From: CAYSNP01 sp050945855
Lineage (GTDB): Bacteria; Bacillota; Clostridia; Christensenellales; DTU072
NCBI GenBank assembly: GCA_050945855.1
Contig: JBMNTS010000013.1
Span: forward strand, 1-34,959
Direction of reading: 5' to 3'
Length of the DNA stretch: 34,959 nt
Shown here: positions 1 to 7,310 of the stretch, piece after piece
How the letters are laid out: each line of letters opens with the position of its first letter
How positions within the stretch are numbered: position 1 is the stretch's first letter
Program-made: the position numbers and the translations under genes
The notes under the pieces: model-generated
Told to the model about the DNA's origin: nothing
Seen by the model: the letters and a program-made list of their open reading frames with translations, nothing else
Databases searched by the model: none

Positions 1-641
1 GGCTCCGCGCCGAAAATGCCGTTCTTTATATTGAACTCCTCTATTTTGTAATCGGATTTCGCTATTTCTTCCGCAAGATAGGTAGCGTAGGAGGGAGTGC
101 AGCATATAATATCCGCTTCAAAATCGTGCAACAGTTGTATCTGCCTTGCGGTGTTGCCGCTGGATACCGGGACTACCGTCGCGCCTAACAGCTCTCCGCC
201 GTAGTGCATACCCAGACCGCCGGTAAAGAGTCCGTACCCGTAAGCTATATGTATTATGCTCTTTTCGGTGGCGCCGCAGGAAACCAACGCGCGCGCACAC
301 ACCTCGCTCCACATATCTATATCCGCTTTGGTGTATCCTACCACGGTGAGTTTGCCCGTAGTGCCGCTGGAAGCGTGCAGACGGATGATATTCTTTTTAT
401 TGGTAGCAAACATCCCGAAGGGATAATTTGAGCGCAAATCATGCTTGGTGGTAAAAGGGAGTTTATGTATATCGTCTATGCTTTTGATATCCTCGGGACG
501 AAGCCCCGCCTCTTCCATCTTTACCCTGTAGCTGGCTACATTATTGTAAACCCTTTTTACTACTTCTCTGAGCCTTTCGCTTTGAAGCTCTTTCTTCTCG
601 GCTAAGGGCATACATTCCATCTTTTCGTTATAGTATCTCAT
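1..641 (-). CDS. paaK: Phenylacetate-CoA ligase, second copy (3' end cut by window edge)
   Basis: This AMP-forming ligase would activate phenylacetate or a related aryl-acetate to its CoA thioester. About 213 N-terminal residues are present and the C-terminal half lies outside the window. Visible family marks are the nucleotide-binding loop HASSGTTG, the stretch YGYGLFTGGLG and SSGNTARQ, all shared with the intact paralogue at 3028-4329. It lies 73 bases after iorB on the same strand and is probably the last known gene of the same operon. The ATG at 641 has no good Shine-Dalgarno. An in-frame GTG at 662 is the only upstream alternative before a stop, and a purine-rich AAAGGAG lies too far upstream (about 28 bases from the GTG) to serve either cleanly. 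Two divergent ligases in one operon suggest different aryl-acid preferences, which is inference. Confidence 0.9.
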   Translation of the reverse strand, partial: MRYYNEKMECMPLAEKKELQSERLREVVKRVYNNVASYRVKMEEAGLRPEDIKSIDDIHKLPFTTKHDLRSNYPFGMFATNKKNIIRLHASSGTTGKLTVVGYTKADIDMWSEVCARALVSCGATEKSIIHIAYGYGLFTGGLGMHYGGELLGATVVPVSSGNTARQIQLLHDFEADIICCTPSYATYLAEEIAKSDYKIEEFNIKNGIFGAE

Positions 642-714
642 CGCGCCGTTGACTGCAAACACATCTTATTATTTGATTTTATGCAGCTTTCTCCTTTTTT
701 TGTTATGATTTTTT

Positions 715-1287
715 TTAGTTTACATTATAGCCTGCCTCGAACGCAAGCTTATTTACTTCGATAAACGCGGGTTTAACGCTGTTTTCTATTGCCCGCAACA
801 GAATAGCCTTATCCAAACCGAGATATTTGCCCATCGCTCCTATCATAACGGTATTGATTGCCTTGTCCGTGCCCGCGCTTAAAGCCAGCGCGTAAGCGTC
901 CAGCGCAAGCACCTTTTTACCTTCGCTTTGCATATTTTCTATTATGCCTTCGGGATATTCCATAGCGCCCGTAATCACCGGCATAGGCCAGATGCGCTGG
1001 GTGTTGACAATAATTATGCCGTCCTCTTTGACAAAATGCCGCCACCTGTACCCTTCCAGCAATTCAAACGCCAGCACTATGTCCGCTTCGCCTTCCGCGA
1101 TAATGGGGCTTGCTACCTCGTCCGCTATCCTTACGTGCGTAACAACGCTGCCCCCTCTCTGGCTCATGCCATGGACTTCGCTTAGCTTGCAATCTTTATT
1201 TGAGAGCGCGGCGGCGCTGCCCAGTATGCGGCTTGCCAGCACCGTGCCCTGACCGCCCACGCCGACTATTAATATATTAATATTCAT
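715..1287 (-). CDS. iorB: Indolepyruvate:ferredoxin oxidoreductase, beta subunit
   Basis: This 190-residue protein is the small subunit of the enzyme that interconverts aryl-pyruvates with aryl-acetyl-CoA and CO2, using ferredoxin. It has the gamma-domain signature of 2-oxoacid:ferredoxin oxidoreductases: the loop GVGGQGTVLASRILG at residues 8-22, followed by the conserved EVHGMSQRGGSV at about 38-49. Length is typical for IorB. Its start overlaps the end of iorA by 11 bases, which indicates translational coupling and equal amounts of the two subunits. No transmembrane or cofactor-cysteine motif is expected here, since the iron-sulfur clusters and thiamine diphosphate sit in IorA. Confidence 0.95.
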   Translation of the reverse strand: MNINILIVGVGGQGTVLASRILGSAAALSNKDCKLSEVHGMSQRGGSVVTHVRIADEVASPIIAEGEADIVLAFELLEGYRWRHFVKEDGIIIVNTQRIWPMPVITGAMEYPEGIIENMQSEGKKVLALDAYALALSAGTDKAINTVMIGAMGKYLGLDKAILLRAIENSVKPAFIEVNKLAFEAGYNVN

Positions 1288-3013
1288 TGGAATCCTCCGC
1301 TGCTATGGCGCCGAATTTGCACAACTGCGCGCATACGCCGCAACCCGTGCAAAGCGCCCGATTTATTTTAACCGTGGTTTTGTGATTTTCTATGGCGGGA
1401 CAGCCAATCCTGAGACAGGCTTTGCAATATCTGCAGTTTTCCGCGATTATTTTATATGGGCGCAGCTTCTGCCTGCGGATAAGCACGCACGACTTTTGCG
1501 CAATAATAACGGATACTTCCTCCTTTTCCAGCTCTTCCTTTAAGGTTTTCTCCAGTGAGAGTATATCGTAAGCGTCCACAACGCGGATGTTTTTTACCCC
1601 TATCGCCTCACATAGCTTAACAAGGTCAAGTTTGTGGGTAGCCTCCCCTTTAAGGGTTACGCCCGTGCCGGGATGCTGCTGGTGACCGGTCATACCCGTA
1701 ATGGAATTATCCATTATGATAACGGTAGAGGCGCCCTTGTTGTAGACGGAATTGATTAAACCGGTTATGCCGCTGTGCACAAAAGTGCTGTCCCCGATTA
1801 CCGCGACCGTCTTTTTGCTTACGCCCTGCTTTGCCTTGTCAAAACCGTGCGCCATACCTATGCTTGCGCCCATGCACACGCAGGTATCCAGCGCGCTGAG
1901 AGGCGCGAGCGCGCCCAAAGTGTAGCACCCTATGTCGCCCGTAACCGTCAGCTTTAGCTTATTTAGCACGTAAAATACCCCTCTGTGCGAACAGCCCGGG
2001 CACATAACCGGGGGACGCATGGGAAGAGAAGTATCCGCTTTCGCGCGGGGAATATCAAGCAGCTTTTCCTTTATTACGGCGGCGGTGATTTCGCCTTGCA
2101 CGCCGAAAATCTCTTTTCCGTGACACGCTATGCCTTTTGCCTTAAGCGAATTCTCGATAAATGGCTCCAGTTCTTCTATTACCAATACCTCACTTACTCG
2201 GGAAGCAAATTCCGCAATGCGCCCGTACGGCAGAGGGTGCACCATGCCCAGCTTAAAAATACTTGCCGAAGGCAACACCTCTTTTACGTAATTGTATACC
2301 GCTCCGGAGCAGATTACGCCAAGCTTGCTGTCGTTATACTCAATCTTGTTTATCGTCAAATCGTTGCAATCGCGCAAAAGGGCGCTCATGCGCTTTTCCA
2401 CTTCTATATGGCGCAATTTTGCCTGCGCGGGCATCATAGCGTATTTCGCGATGTCTTTTTTGTACTCCTTGTCAGCCTTCTCCCTACGCTCTTGCAGCGT
2501 AACCTCGCTTTGAGAGTGGGCTACCCTTGTGGTTAATCTGACAATTATCGGAGTATCGTATTTTTCGCTTAAATCAAAAGCCAGTACGGTAAAATCCTTG
2601 CACTCCTGCGCATTGCAGGGCTCCAATACGGGCACATGCGCGCTCAGGCCGTAGTACCTGCTGTCCTGCTCGTTTTGTGAAGAGTGCATACCGGGGTCGT
2701 CCGCCACCGCCAGCACAAGACCGCCGTTGACTCCTGTATAACTCGCGGTAAAAAGAGGGTCCGCCGCAACGTTGAGTCCCACATGCTTCATTGAGCATAA
2801 AGCCCTGACGCCCGCGATACTCGCGCCCGCGGCTACTTCCAGAGCCACCTTTTCGTTGGGCGACCATTCCGAATATATTTCTTTATATTGCGCTATGCTT
2901 TCGGTTATCTCCGTACTCGGCGTGCCGGGATACGCGCTGGCGACCTTGACTCCCGCCTCGTAAGCGCCGCGGGCAAGGGCAAAATTAGCAAGCATTAATT
3001 CTTTTTGTGTCAT
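1277..3013 (-). CDS. iorA: Indolepyruvate:ferredoxin oxidoreductase, alpha subunit
   Basis: This 578-residue catalytic subunit decarboxylates aryl-pyruvates to aryl-acetyl-CoA, or runs in reverse as a reductive carboxylase, with ferredoxin as the electron partner. The N-terminal pyrimidine-binding half carries SAYPGTPSTE (27-36). The thiamine diphosphate part contains CPGCSHRG (338-345) and GDST at 407-410 followed by the DNS at 435-437. A C-terminal ferredoxin-like domain has two complete 4Fe-4S ligand sets: C527, C530, C533, C538 and C555, C558, C561, C565. All parts expected of the family are present. It lies 14 bases after the upstream phenylacetate-CoA ligase and overlaps iorB by 11 bases. 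The clusters imply an anaerobic host. Confidence 0.96.
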   Translation of the reverse strand: MTQKELMLANFALARGAYEAGVKVASAYPGTPSTEITESIAQYKEIYSEWSPNEKVALEVAAGASIAGVRALCSMKHVGLNVAADPLFTASYTGVNGGLVLAVADDPGMHSSQNEQDSRYYGLSAHVPVLEPCNAQECKDFTVLAFDLSEKYDTPIIVRLTTRVAHSQSEVTLQERREKADKEYKKDIAKYAMMPAQAKLRHIEVEKRMSALLRDCNDLTINKIEYNDSKLGVICSGAVYNYVKEVLPSASIFKLGMVHPLPYGRIAEFASRVSEVLVIEELEPFIENSLKAKGIACHGKEIFGVQGEITAAVIKEKLLDIPRAKADTSLPMRPPVMCPGCSHRGVFYVLNKLKLTVTGDIGCYTLGALAPLSALDTCVCMGASIGMAHGFDKAKQGVSKKTVAVIGDSTFVHSGITGLINSVYNKGASTVIIMDNSITGMTGHQQHPGTGVTLKGEATHKLDLVKLCEAIGVKNIRVVDAYDILSLEKTLKEELEKEEVSVIIAQKSCVLIRRQKLRPYKIIAENCRYCKACLRIGCPAIENHKTTVKINRALCTGCGVCAQLCKFGAIAAEDSNEY

Positions 3014-3027
3014 CTTAGCATCCTTTG

Positions 3028-4329
3028 TTAAATAATATTTCGTAAATCGTGCACTCTTTTGCTCTTTCCCTCAAATCTTTTGAGCGTAAGCGGCTCCACC
3101 AGCTTAACCTGAGCTTCTATCTGCAATACCGTCTTTAGCTTATGTTTGATTTTCTCCTCAAGCTTTTTGAGGTTTTTGTAATCGGTCAGCAATTCGCCGT
3201 CGCCTACCTCCACTCTTACTTCCAGTTTGTCAAGATGGTTTTCCCTGGTAACGTATATCTCGTATTGACCCCCCACCTCGGGGATTTCCATCAATACGCC
3301 CTCTATCTGAGAGGGGAAAACGTTTACGCCTCTTATTATAAGCATATCGTCCGTGCGTCCCCTTAATTTGCTCATGCGCACGGTAGTTCTGCCGCAGGCG
3401 CAGGGGGAATAATTAAGAGAAGTCAAATCCTTGGTGCGGTATCTGATAATGGGCATACCCTCTTTGGTAAGTGTGGTCAGCACCAGTTCCCCCAATTCTC
3501 CCTCAGGTACATATTCCAGCGTGTCGGGATTGATAAGCTCGGGATAAAAATGGTCTTCGCTGATGTGCATACCGCATTTTTCCGTACATTCTCCGGATAC
3601 GCCGGGACCGATTATTTCCGAAAGCCCGTAGTTGTCGGTGGGGAAAACGTTAAGTTTTTCCTTAAGCTCGGTAAACATCGCCTCGCTGGACGCCTCGGAG
3701 CCGAAAAAGCCTAAACGCAGCTTGAATTCTTCTCTTTTGTAGCCTAATTTTGTCATCATTTCGCCCAGATACAGCGCGTAACTGGGAGTAGCCACCAAAG
3801 CGGTGACCTGCAAATCCTTAAGCAGCTTTAACTGTCTTTCGGTGTTGCCGCTGGAAGCGGGAATAACCAGCATCCCCAGCTTTTCGCAGCCCTGATGCAG
3901 TCCCAGAGCTCCGGTAAACAAGCCGTATCCGAAAGAAATCTGCACTATATCCTTGGAAGTCGCCCCTGCCGCCGCCAAAAACCTGGCGCAGCAATCCGAC
4001 CACATATCCAAATCCTTTTTGGTATAGGTTACCACCGTGGGGTTGCCGCTGGTGCCGCTGGAGGCGTGCACCCTTACCAAATCGCTTAAGGGCACGGCGC
4101 ATAATCCGTATGGATAGTTGTCTCTTAGGTCTGATTTTACCGTAAACGGTATCCTTTTGACGTCGTCCAGACTCTTGAGGCTGTCAGGGTCAAAACCCGC
4201 GTCGTCATACAGCTTTTTATAAAAAGGTACGTTGTCATAGGCATAACGCACTATGTGTTTAAACCTTTGCAGCTGCAGCGCGCGCATTTCTTCCCTGTTC
4301 ATTGTTTCATACTTGACGTCGTAAATCAC
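3028..4329 (-). CDS. paaK: Phenylacetate-CoA ligase
   Basis: This 433-residue AMP-forming ligase makes aryl-acetyl-CoA from an aryl-acetate, ATP and CoA. Length is typical for PaaK. The ATP-binding loop is HASSGTSGNP (88-97), the YGLSE motif is at 234-238, and the C-terminal hinge and PaaK signature GRTDDMLIIRGVNVFPSQ is at 324-341. A cysteine group (C248, C252, then C310 and C312) resembles the metal-site cysteines often seen in this family. It lies 10 bases after the hydratase gene and 14 bases before iorA. Next to IOR it could either feed aryl-acetyl-CoA for reductive carboxylation to aryl-pyruvate or recover energy from aryl-acetyl-CoA; the sequence does not decide the direction. Confidence 0.95.
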   Translation of the reverse strand: MIYDVKYETMNREEMRALQLQRFKHIVRYAYDNVPFYKKLYDDAGFDPDSLKSLDDVKRIPFTVKSDLRDNYPYGLCAVPLSDLVRVHASSGTSGNPTVVTYTKKDLDMWSDCCARFLAAAGATSKDIVQISFGYGLFTGALGLHQGCEKLGMLVIPASSGNTERQLKLLKDLQVTALVATPSYALYLGEMMTKLGYKREEFKLRLGFFGSEASSEAMFTELKEKLNVFPTDNYGLSEIIGPGVSGECTEKCGMHISEDHFYPELINPDTLEYVPEGELGELVLTTLTKEGMPIIRYRTKDLTSLNYSPCACGRTTVRMSKLRGRTDDMLIIRGVNVFPSQIEGVLMEIPEVGGQYEIYVTRENHLDKLEVRVEVGDGELLTDYKNLKKLEEKIKHKLKTVLQIEAQVKLVEPLTLKRFEGKSKRVHDLRNII

Positions 4330-4339
4330 TTTTCTTCTC

Positions 4340-6577
4340 CTAGTCTCTCTTTTTGTAATAGTTTATCAGACAACCTTGTCTTAATATTTCTTTTTCGTTT
4401 TCATTGAGCGGGTCGATTTTAAGCTCAATAGTAAACACCGTATCCCCGCGCACCACGCTTGCCTTGCCCACAAGGGTGTCAAGCATGGAGGGTGCGTCCT
4501 TTACTATAACGATATCGCCTTTTTGCAGCTTCTCTTCTCCCTCGTAAATAAAGGGGAGCATACCCCAGTTAATAAGGTTGGAACGGTATCTTTTGGTGGC
4601 GTATTCCCTAGCTATATTCGCCTGACCGCCCAGCACTCTCTGGCTGCTCGCGGCCTGCTCCCTTGCGGAACCGTCTCCCGGCTTTACCGCGTAAATCACG
4701 CTGCCTATGCCATAACTCCCTGCAAATCCTCCGGCAAGCCGTATCGCATTTTCGATTTCCGGGTCGGTCTGCCCTTCTCTCCTTTTTTGCTCTTTTTGCT
4801 GCGCCGCCTTTGCCCTTGCCACATAATCCGGGCTTTTGCGGCTGAGCGCGAATTCCGCAAGTTTTAAGGGGTTGGAGCGGTAACTGCTCGTTTCGCCCGA
4901 AGGTATAAGCTCGTCCGTGGTGGTAACGGGGTCGTAAAGCGCGGCGGCTACCTCCATAACCAGATTATCGGGCAGCGCGGGAAGCTTGGGCCAATCTTTG
5001 ATGTTGGGTCCGAATACCAACTCCTGCTCGGAAACGGGCGCGCCATAGCCGTTGTAAACCCTGCCCCTGTATACCGAATCGTCAAAAGAATAAGGCGGAA
5101 TTTTGCTGTCGTAATCAATTTCGGTGGCGGCGGTCAATTCGCCGGTGAGAGCGGTGGCGGCAATGCTTCTGGCGTCCATCAGGGCTACATAAGCTATTTG
5201 CGCCTCTCCCGGCTTCGCGCCTTCTCTGGCTTCAAAATTGCGGGTGGTATGTCTTATGGAAAGACCGTTGTTTTGAGGTATATCCCCCGCTCCGAAACAA
5301 GGTCCGCAAAAAGCGGTTTTCAGCGTGGCGCCCGCCTGTAAAAGTTTTGCGATGGTGCCGTTTTTGATAAGTTCCAGGTTAATGCTCTGACTGCCCGGAT
5401 ACACGCTCAAATTAAGGCCGCATGCCACCTTTTTGCCGTGGAGGATATTCGCGGCTTCCGCGATATTTTCATAAATGCCCCCGGCGCAGCCCGCAATTAT
5501 CGCCTGGTCTATTATAACCTTGCCATTTCTAACCTTGTCCGCAAGGTTGAACTTTATATCCGGATTGCCGAAAAGCCTTTTGCCTTCGTCCCGGCAAAGG
5601 GCAAGGATGTCTTGGGCGTTTTGCTTGAATTCGGATATGGTATAGACGTTGCTGGGATGAAAGGGAAGAGCAATAGACGGCTCCACCTTAGATAAATCCA
5701 ATTCGATAGCCCCGTCATACCGGGCAATTTTTTCGGGCGCAAGGTGGGCGTAGTCCTCCGCCCTGTTATGTAAAGCAAGGTAATCCTTAACCGCGTCATC
5801 CGTTGTCCAAACGGAAGAAAGACAGGTCGTTTCCGTGGTCATTACGTCTATGCCGTTGCGAAAATCCACGGATATAGCGCCCACGCCCTCGCCGATAAAT
5901 TCCATAACCTTGTTTTTAACAAAGCCTTGCTTAAAGACCGCTTTTATAATGGTCAGCGCCACGTCCTGAGGGCCTACTCCCTTTTTGGGCGCGCCGGTAA
6001 GTTTTACCGCGATTATTTCGGGATAATTGATATCGTAAGTTTTTTCCAGCAGCTGTTTTGCTATTTCCCCGCCGCCTTCGCCTATTGCCATTGTGCCGAG
6101 CGCGCCGTATCTGGTATGCGAATCGCTGCCTAAAATCATTTTTCCGCAGCCCGCAGCCATTTCCCGCATATATGAATGTATGACCGCCTGATGGGCGGGC
6201 ACATATATGCCGCCGTATTTTATTGCCGCGGAAAGCCCGAAAGCGTGGTCGTCGCTGTTTATGGTGCCGCCCACGGCGCATAAGCTGTTGTGGCAGTTGG
6301 TAAGCACATAAGGGACGGGAAAACTCTTAAGTCCGCTTGCCCTGGCTGTTTGAATTATGCCCACGTAAGTAATATCGTGAGAGGCAAGCATATCAAACTT
6401 AATATTAAGCCGCCCTTTCTTATCGATTTTTTCTTTATTATGCGCGCTTAATATGCGGTAGGCAATAGTGCCTTTCCACGCGTCCTCCGCTTCTTTTGGG
6501 GCTATAGGCAGCCTGTCGGCATCCTTGTACAACTCCCCTTGATAATAATATACCGGCGTGTCTATCAGTTTAAGCAT
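4340..6577 (-). CDS. Aconitase-family hydratase (YbhJ-like)
   Basis: This 745-residue protein has the full two-part aconitase architecture: the 4Fe-4S catalytic domains, then a linker and the swivelling C-terminal domain. The cluster cysteines are visible as C364 (in GCAGG) and C424/C427 (in CGPCFG). Other active-site matches are DSHT (152-155), RNFEAR (446-451), D555, R567 and GDGSARE (634-640). In the last motif the second serine of the usual SSRE is alanine (A638). Overall it resembles the uncharacterised YbhJ-type hydratases more than classical aconitase or isopropylmalate dehydratase, so the substrate is unknown. It is the first gene of the operon with paaK-iorA-iorB-paaK. The site AAAGGAG sits 6 bases before the ATG. 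A link to an aryl- or oxo-acid pathway is inference. Confidence 0.9.
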   Translation of the reverse strand: MLKLIDTPVYYYQGELYKDADRLPIAPKEAEDAWKGTIAYRILSAHNKEKIDKKGRLNIKFDMLASHDITYVGIIQTARASGLKSFPVPYVLTNCHNSLCAVGGTINSDDHAFGLSAAIKYGGIYVPAHQAVIHSYMREMAAGCGKMILGSDSHTRYGALGTMAIGEGGGEIAKQLLEKTYDINYPEIIAVKLTGAPKKGVGPQDVALTIIKAVFKQGFVKNKVMEFIGEGVGAISVDFRNGIDVMTTETTCLSSVWTTDDAVKDYLALHNRAEDYAHLAPEKIARYDGAIELDLSKVEPSIALPFHPSNVYTISEFKQNAQDILALCRDEGKRLFGNPDIKFNLADKVRNGKVIIDQAIIAGCAGGIYENIAEAANILHGKKVACGLNLSVYPGSQSINLELIKNGTIAKLLQAGATLKTAFCGPCFGAGDIPQNNGLSIRHTTRNFEAREGAKPGEAQIAYVALMDARSIAATALTGELTAATEIDYDSKIPPYSFDDSVYRGRVYNGYGAPVSEQELVFGPNIKDWPKLPALPDNLVMEVAAALYDPVTTTDELIPSGETSSYRSNPLKLAEFALSRKSPDYVARAKAAQQKEQKRREGQTDPEIENAIRLAGGFAGSYGIGSVIYAVKPGDGSAREQAASSQRVLGGQANIAREYATKRYRSNLINWGMLPFIYEGEEKLQKGDIVIVKDAPSMLDTLVGKASVVRGDTVFTIELKIDPLNENEKEILRQGCLINYYKKRD

Positions 6578-6620
6578 CGGCGGCTCCTTTTATCGTTCCT
6601 TTCTCTTGAGCAAATGTCAA

Positions 6621-6650
6621 GCGGAGGGCGGTATCGCTTTTCCGCTCCGC
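6621..6650 (-). promoter_or_regulatory. Stem-loop in the hydratase-operon leader
   Basis: The outer stem pairs GCGGAG (6621-6626) with CTCCGC (6645-6650). An inner CGG/CCG pair continues it past a two-base bulge, closing a 10-base loop. It lies about 45 bases before the hydratase start codon and has no following U-run, so it is not a simple terminator. A role in mRNA stability or regulation is inference. Confidence 0.4.
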
Positions 6651-6771
6651 CATTAATTGTTCTGTTTCAGCCTGCTTTTTGGTCTCTTCCGATGCTTTGG
6701 GTCCGTCTGCCGACTGAAAAAACAAAGGGGCAAACGGTATTGACAAAGGGAGAGCTTTTGCATTTTGATTA

Positions 6772-6800
6772 ATTATACCCTCTTTTTATATTCATTGCAA
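6772..6800 (-). promoter_or_regulatory. Promoter of the hydratase-paaK-iorAB operon
   Basis: On the minus strand the -35 box TTGCAA (6795-6800) and -10 box TATAAT (6772-6777) are separated by exactly 17 bases. This predicts a start near 6765 and a leader of roughly 190 bases. It is the best sigma-A match in the intergenic region. Confidence 0.55.
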
Positions 6801-6858
6801 GTAAATTGGCTTTACGGCGGGCATGCTGATAAGCTCCTGTAACATTTTTTTCGGCGTA

Positions 6859-6886
6859 TTCATAAAGTGTAGTATAAGTTTATACT
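6859..6886 (+). promoter_or_regulatory. Possible promoter and palindromic operator of the cysteine-rich gene
   Basis: TTCATA (6859-6864), 16 bases, then TATACT (6881-6886) gives a modest sigma-A match. The -10 box is the right arm of a perfect inverted repeat, AGTATAA (6871-6877) and TTATACT (6880-6886). A repressor bound there would block the promoter. The palindrome is certain; the promoter assignment is weaker. Confidence 0.35.
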
Positions 6887-6911
6887 TATAATTTTTTCGG
6901 AGGTTTTTAAT

Positions 6912-7139
6912 ATGAACGGTTTTTGTGGTAATTCCTGCAAAGATGGATGCTTTGACAACAATAAAGGATGCTGTTGCGGTTGCGGCGGCTGCTCCTGTAT
7001 ATTGTGGATACTTATCCTTCTTTGCTGCTGCGGCTGCGGCGGAGGATGCGGATGCGACTCCCACTGCGGCGGCTGTGGTAATTGCAGCTGCATAATACCT
7101 ATAATCATCTTACTTTGCTGCTGTGGCTGCTGTTGCTGA
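6912..7139 (+). CDS. Cysteine/glycine-rich small protein with two hydrophobic repeats
   Basis: This 75-residue protein has 25 cysteines, one residue in three, and is also rich in glycine. It is built from two copies of one unit: a CSC motif, a short hydrophobic run (ILWILILL or IIPIIILL), then CCCGC. A strong site, CGGAGG, ends 8 bases before the ATG, and a clean terminator follows, so it is very probably expressed as a single-gene transcript. The style resembles the small proteins annotated in Clostridia as 'chorion class high-cysteine' proteins, whose function is unknown. The hydrophobic runs are too short for ordinary membrane spans. Metal binding, redox buffering or assembly into a disulfide-rich spore or surface layer are all possible, and nothing in the sequence decides between them. 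Confidence 0.8.
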   Translation: MNGFCGNSCKDGCFDNNKGCCCGCGGCSCILWILILLCCCGCGGGCGCDSHCGGCGNCSCIIPIIILLCCCGCCC

Positions 7140-7179
7140 TTGTACTTAATTTGAAAAAGGCCGCCCGTTTCAGGCTTAT

Positions 7180-7203
7180 GCCGCCCGATAGGGCGGCTTT
7201 TTT
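7180..7203 (+). terminator. Rho-independent terminator of the cysteine-rich gene
   Basis: GCCGCCC (7180-7186), loop GATA, GGGCGGC (7191-7197), then six T. A second GGCCGCCC at 7159-7166 could pair with the same right arm as an alternative stem. Confidence 0.85.
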
Positions 7204-7258
7204 CTATTGCGACAACTGATTTTCAGAATTTTCGGAACAACATTTTTTTTAAAACACA

Positions 7259-7287
7259 TTGATTAAATTACTTTATTATGTTATACT
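7259..7287 (+). promoter_or_regulatory. Promoter of the lipoprotein gene
   Basis: TTGATT (7259-7264), 17 bases, TATACT (7282-7287). The predicted start near 7294 lies just before AAAGGAGG (7298-7305), which is 5 bases from the ATG at 7311. This supports 7311 over the upstream ATG at 7278, which would lie inside the promoter. Confidence 0.6.
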
Positions 7288-7310
7288 CTGGTAAATCAAA
7301 GGAGGATTTC

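Larger units (their letters stand above)
6578..6911. other. Divergent intergenic region with long leader of the hydratase operon
   Basis: This 334-base stretch separates the minus-strand hydratase operon from the plus-strand cysteine-rich gene. It holds a minus-strand promoter (6772-6800), and so a predicted leader of roughly 190 bases before the hydratase ATG. Within the leader is a GC-rich hairpin at 6621-6650. Near the plus-strand gene there is a 16-bp palindrome (6871-6886). I recognise no known riboswitch or T-box consensus in it. Confidence 0.6.

Noticed and set aside
6592..6620. TTGACA close to the hydratase start codon as an alternative minus-strand promoter
   Set aside because: At 17 bases the -10 box would be AACGAT, a poor match, and the start would fall on the ribosome site.
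6653..6763. A 36-codon upstream frame in the hydratase leader
   Set aside because: Its ATG lies almost at the predicted transcript start, with no ribosome site and no recognisable leader-peptide codon run.
6740..6768. Plus-strand TTGACA as promoter of the cysteine-rich gene
   Set aside because: No acceptable -10 box at 16-18 bases.
7278..7310. Upstream ATG for the lipoprotein
   Set aside because: It lies in the promoter, has no ribosome site, and would put 11 residues ahead of a standard lipoprotein signal.
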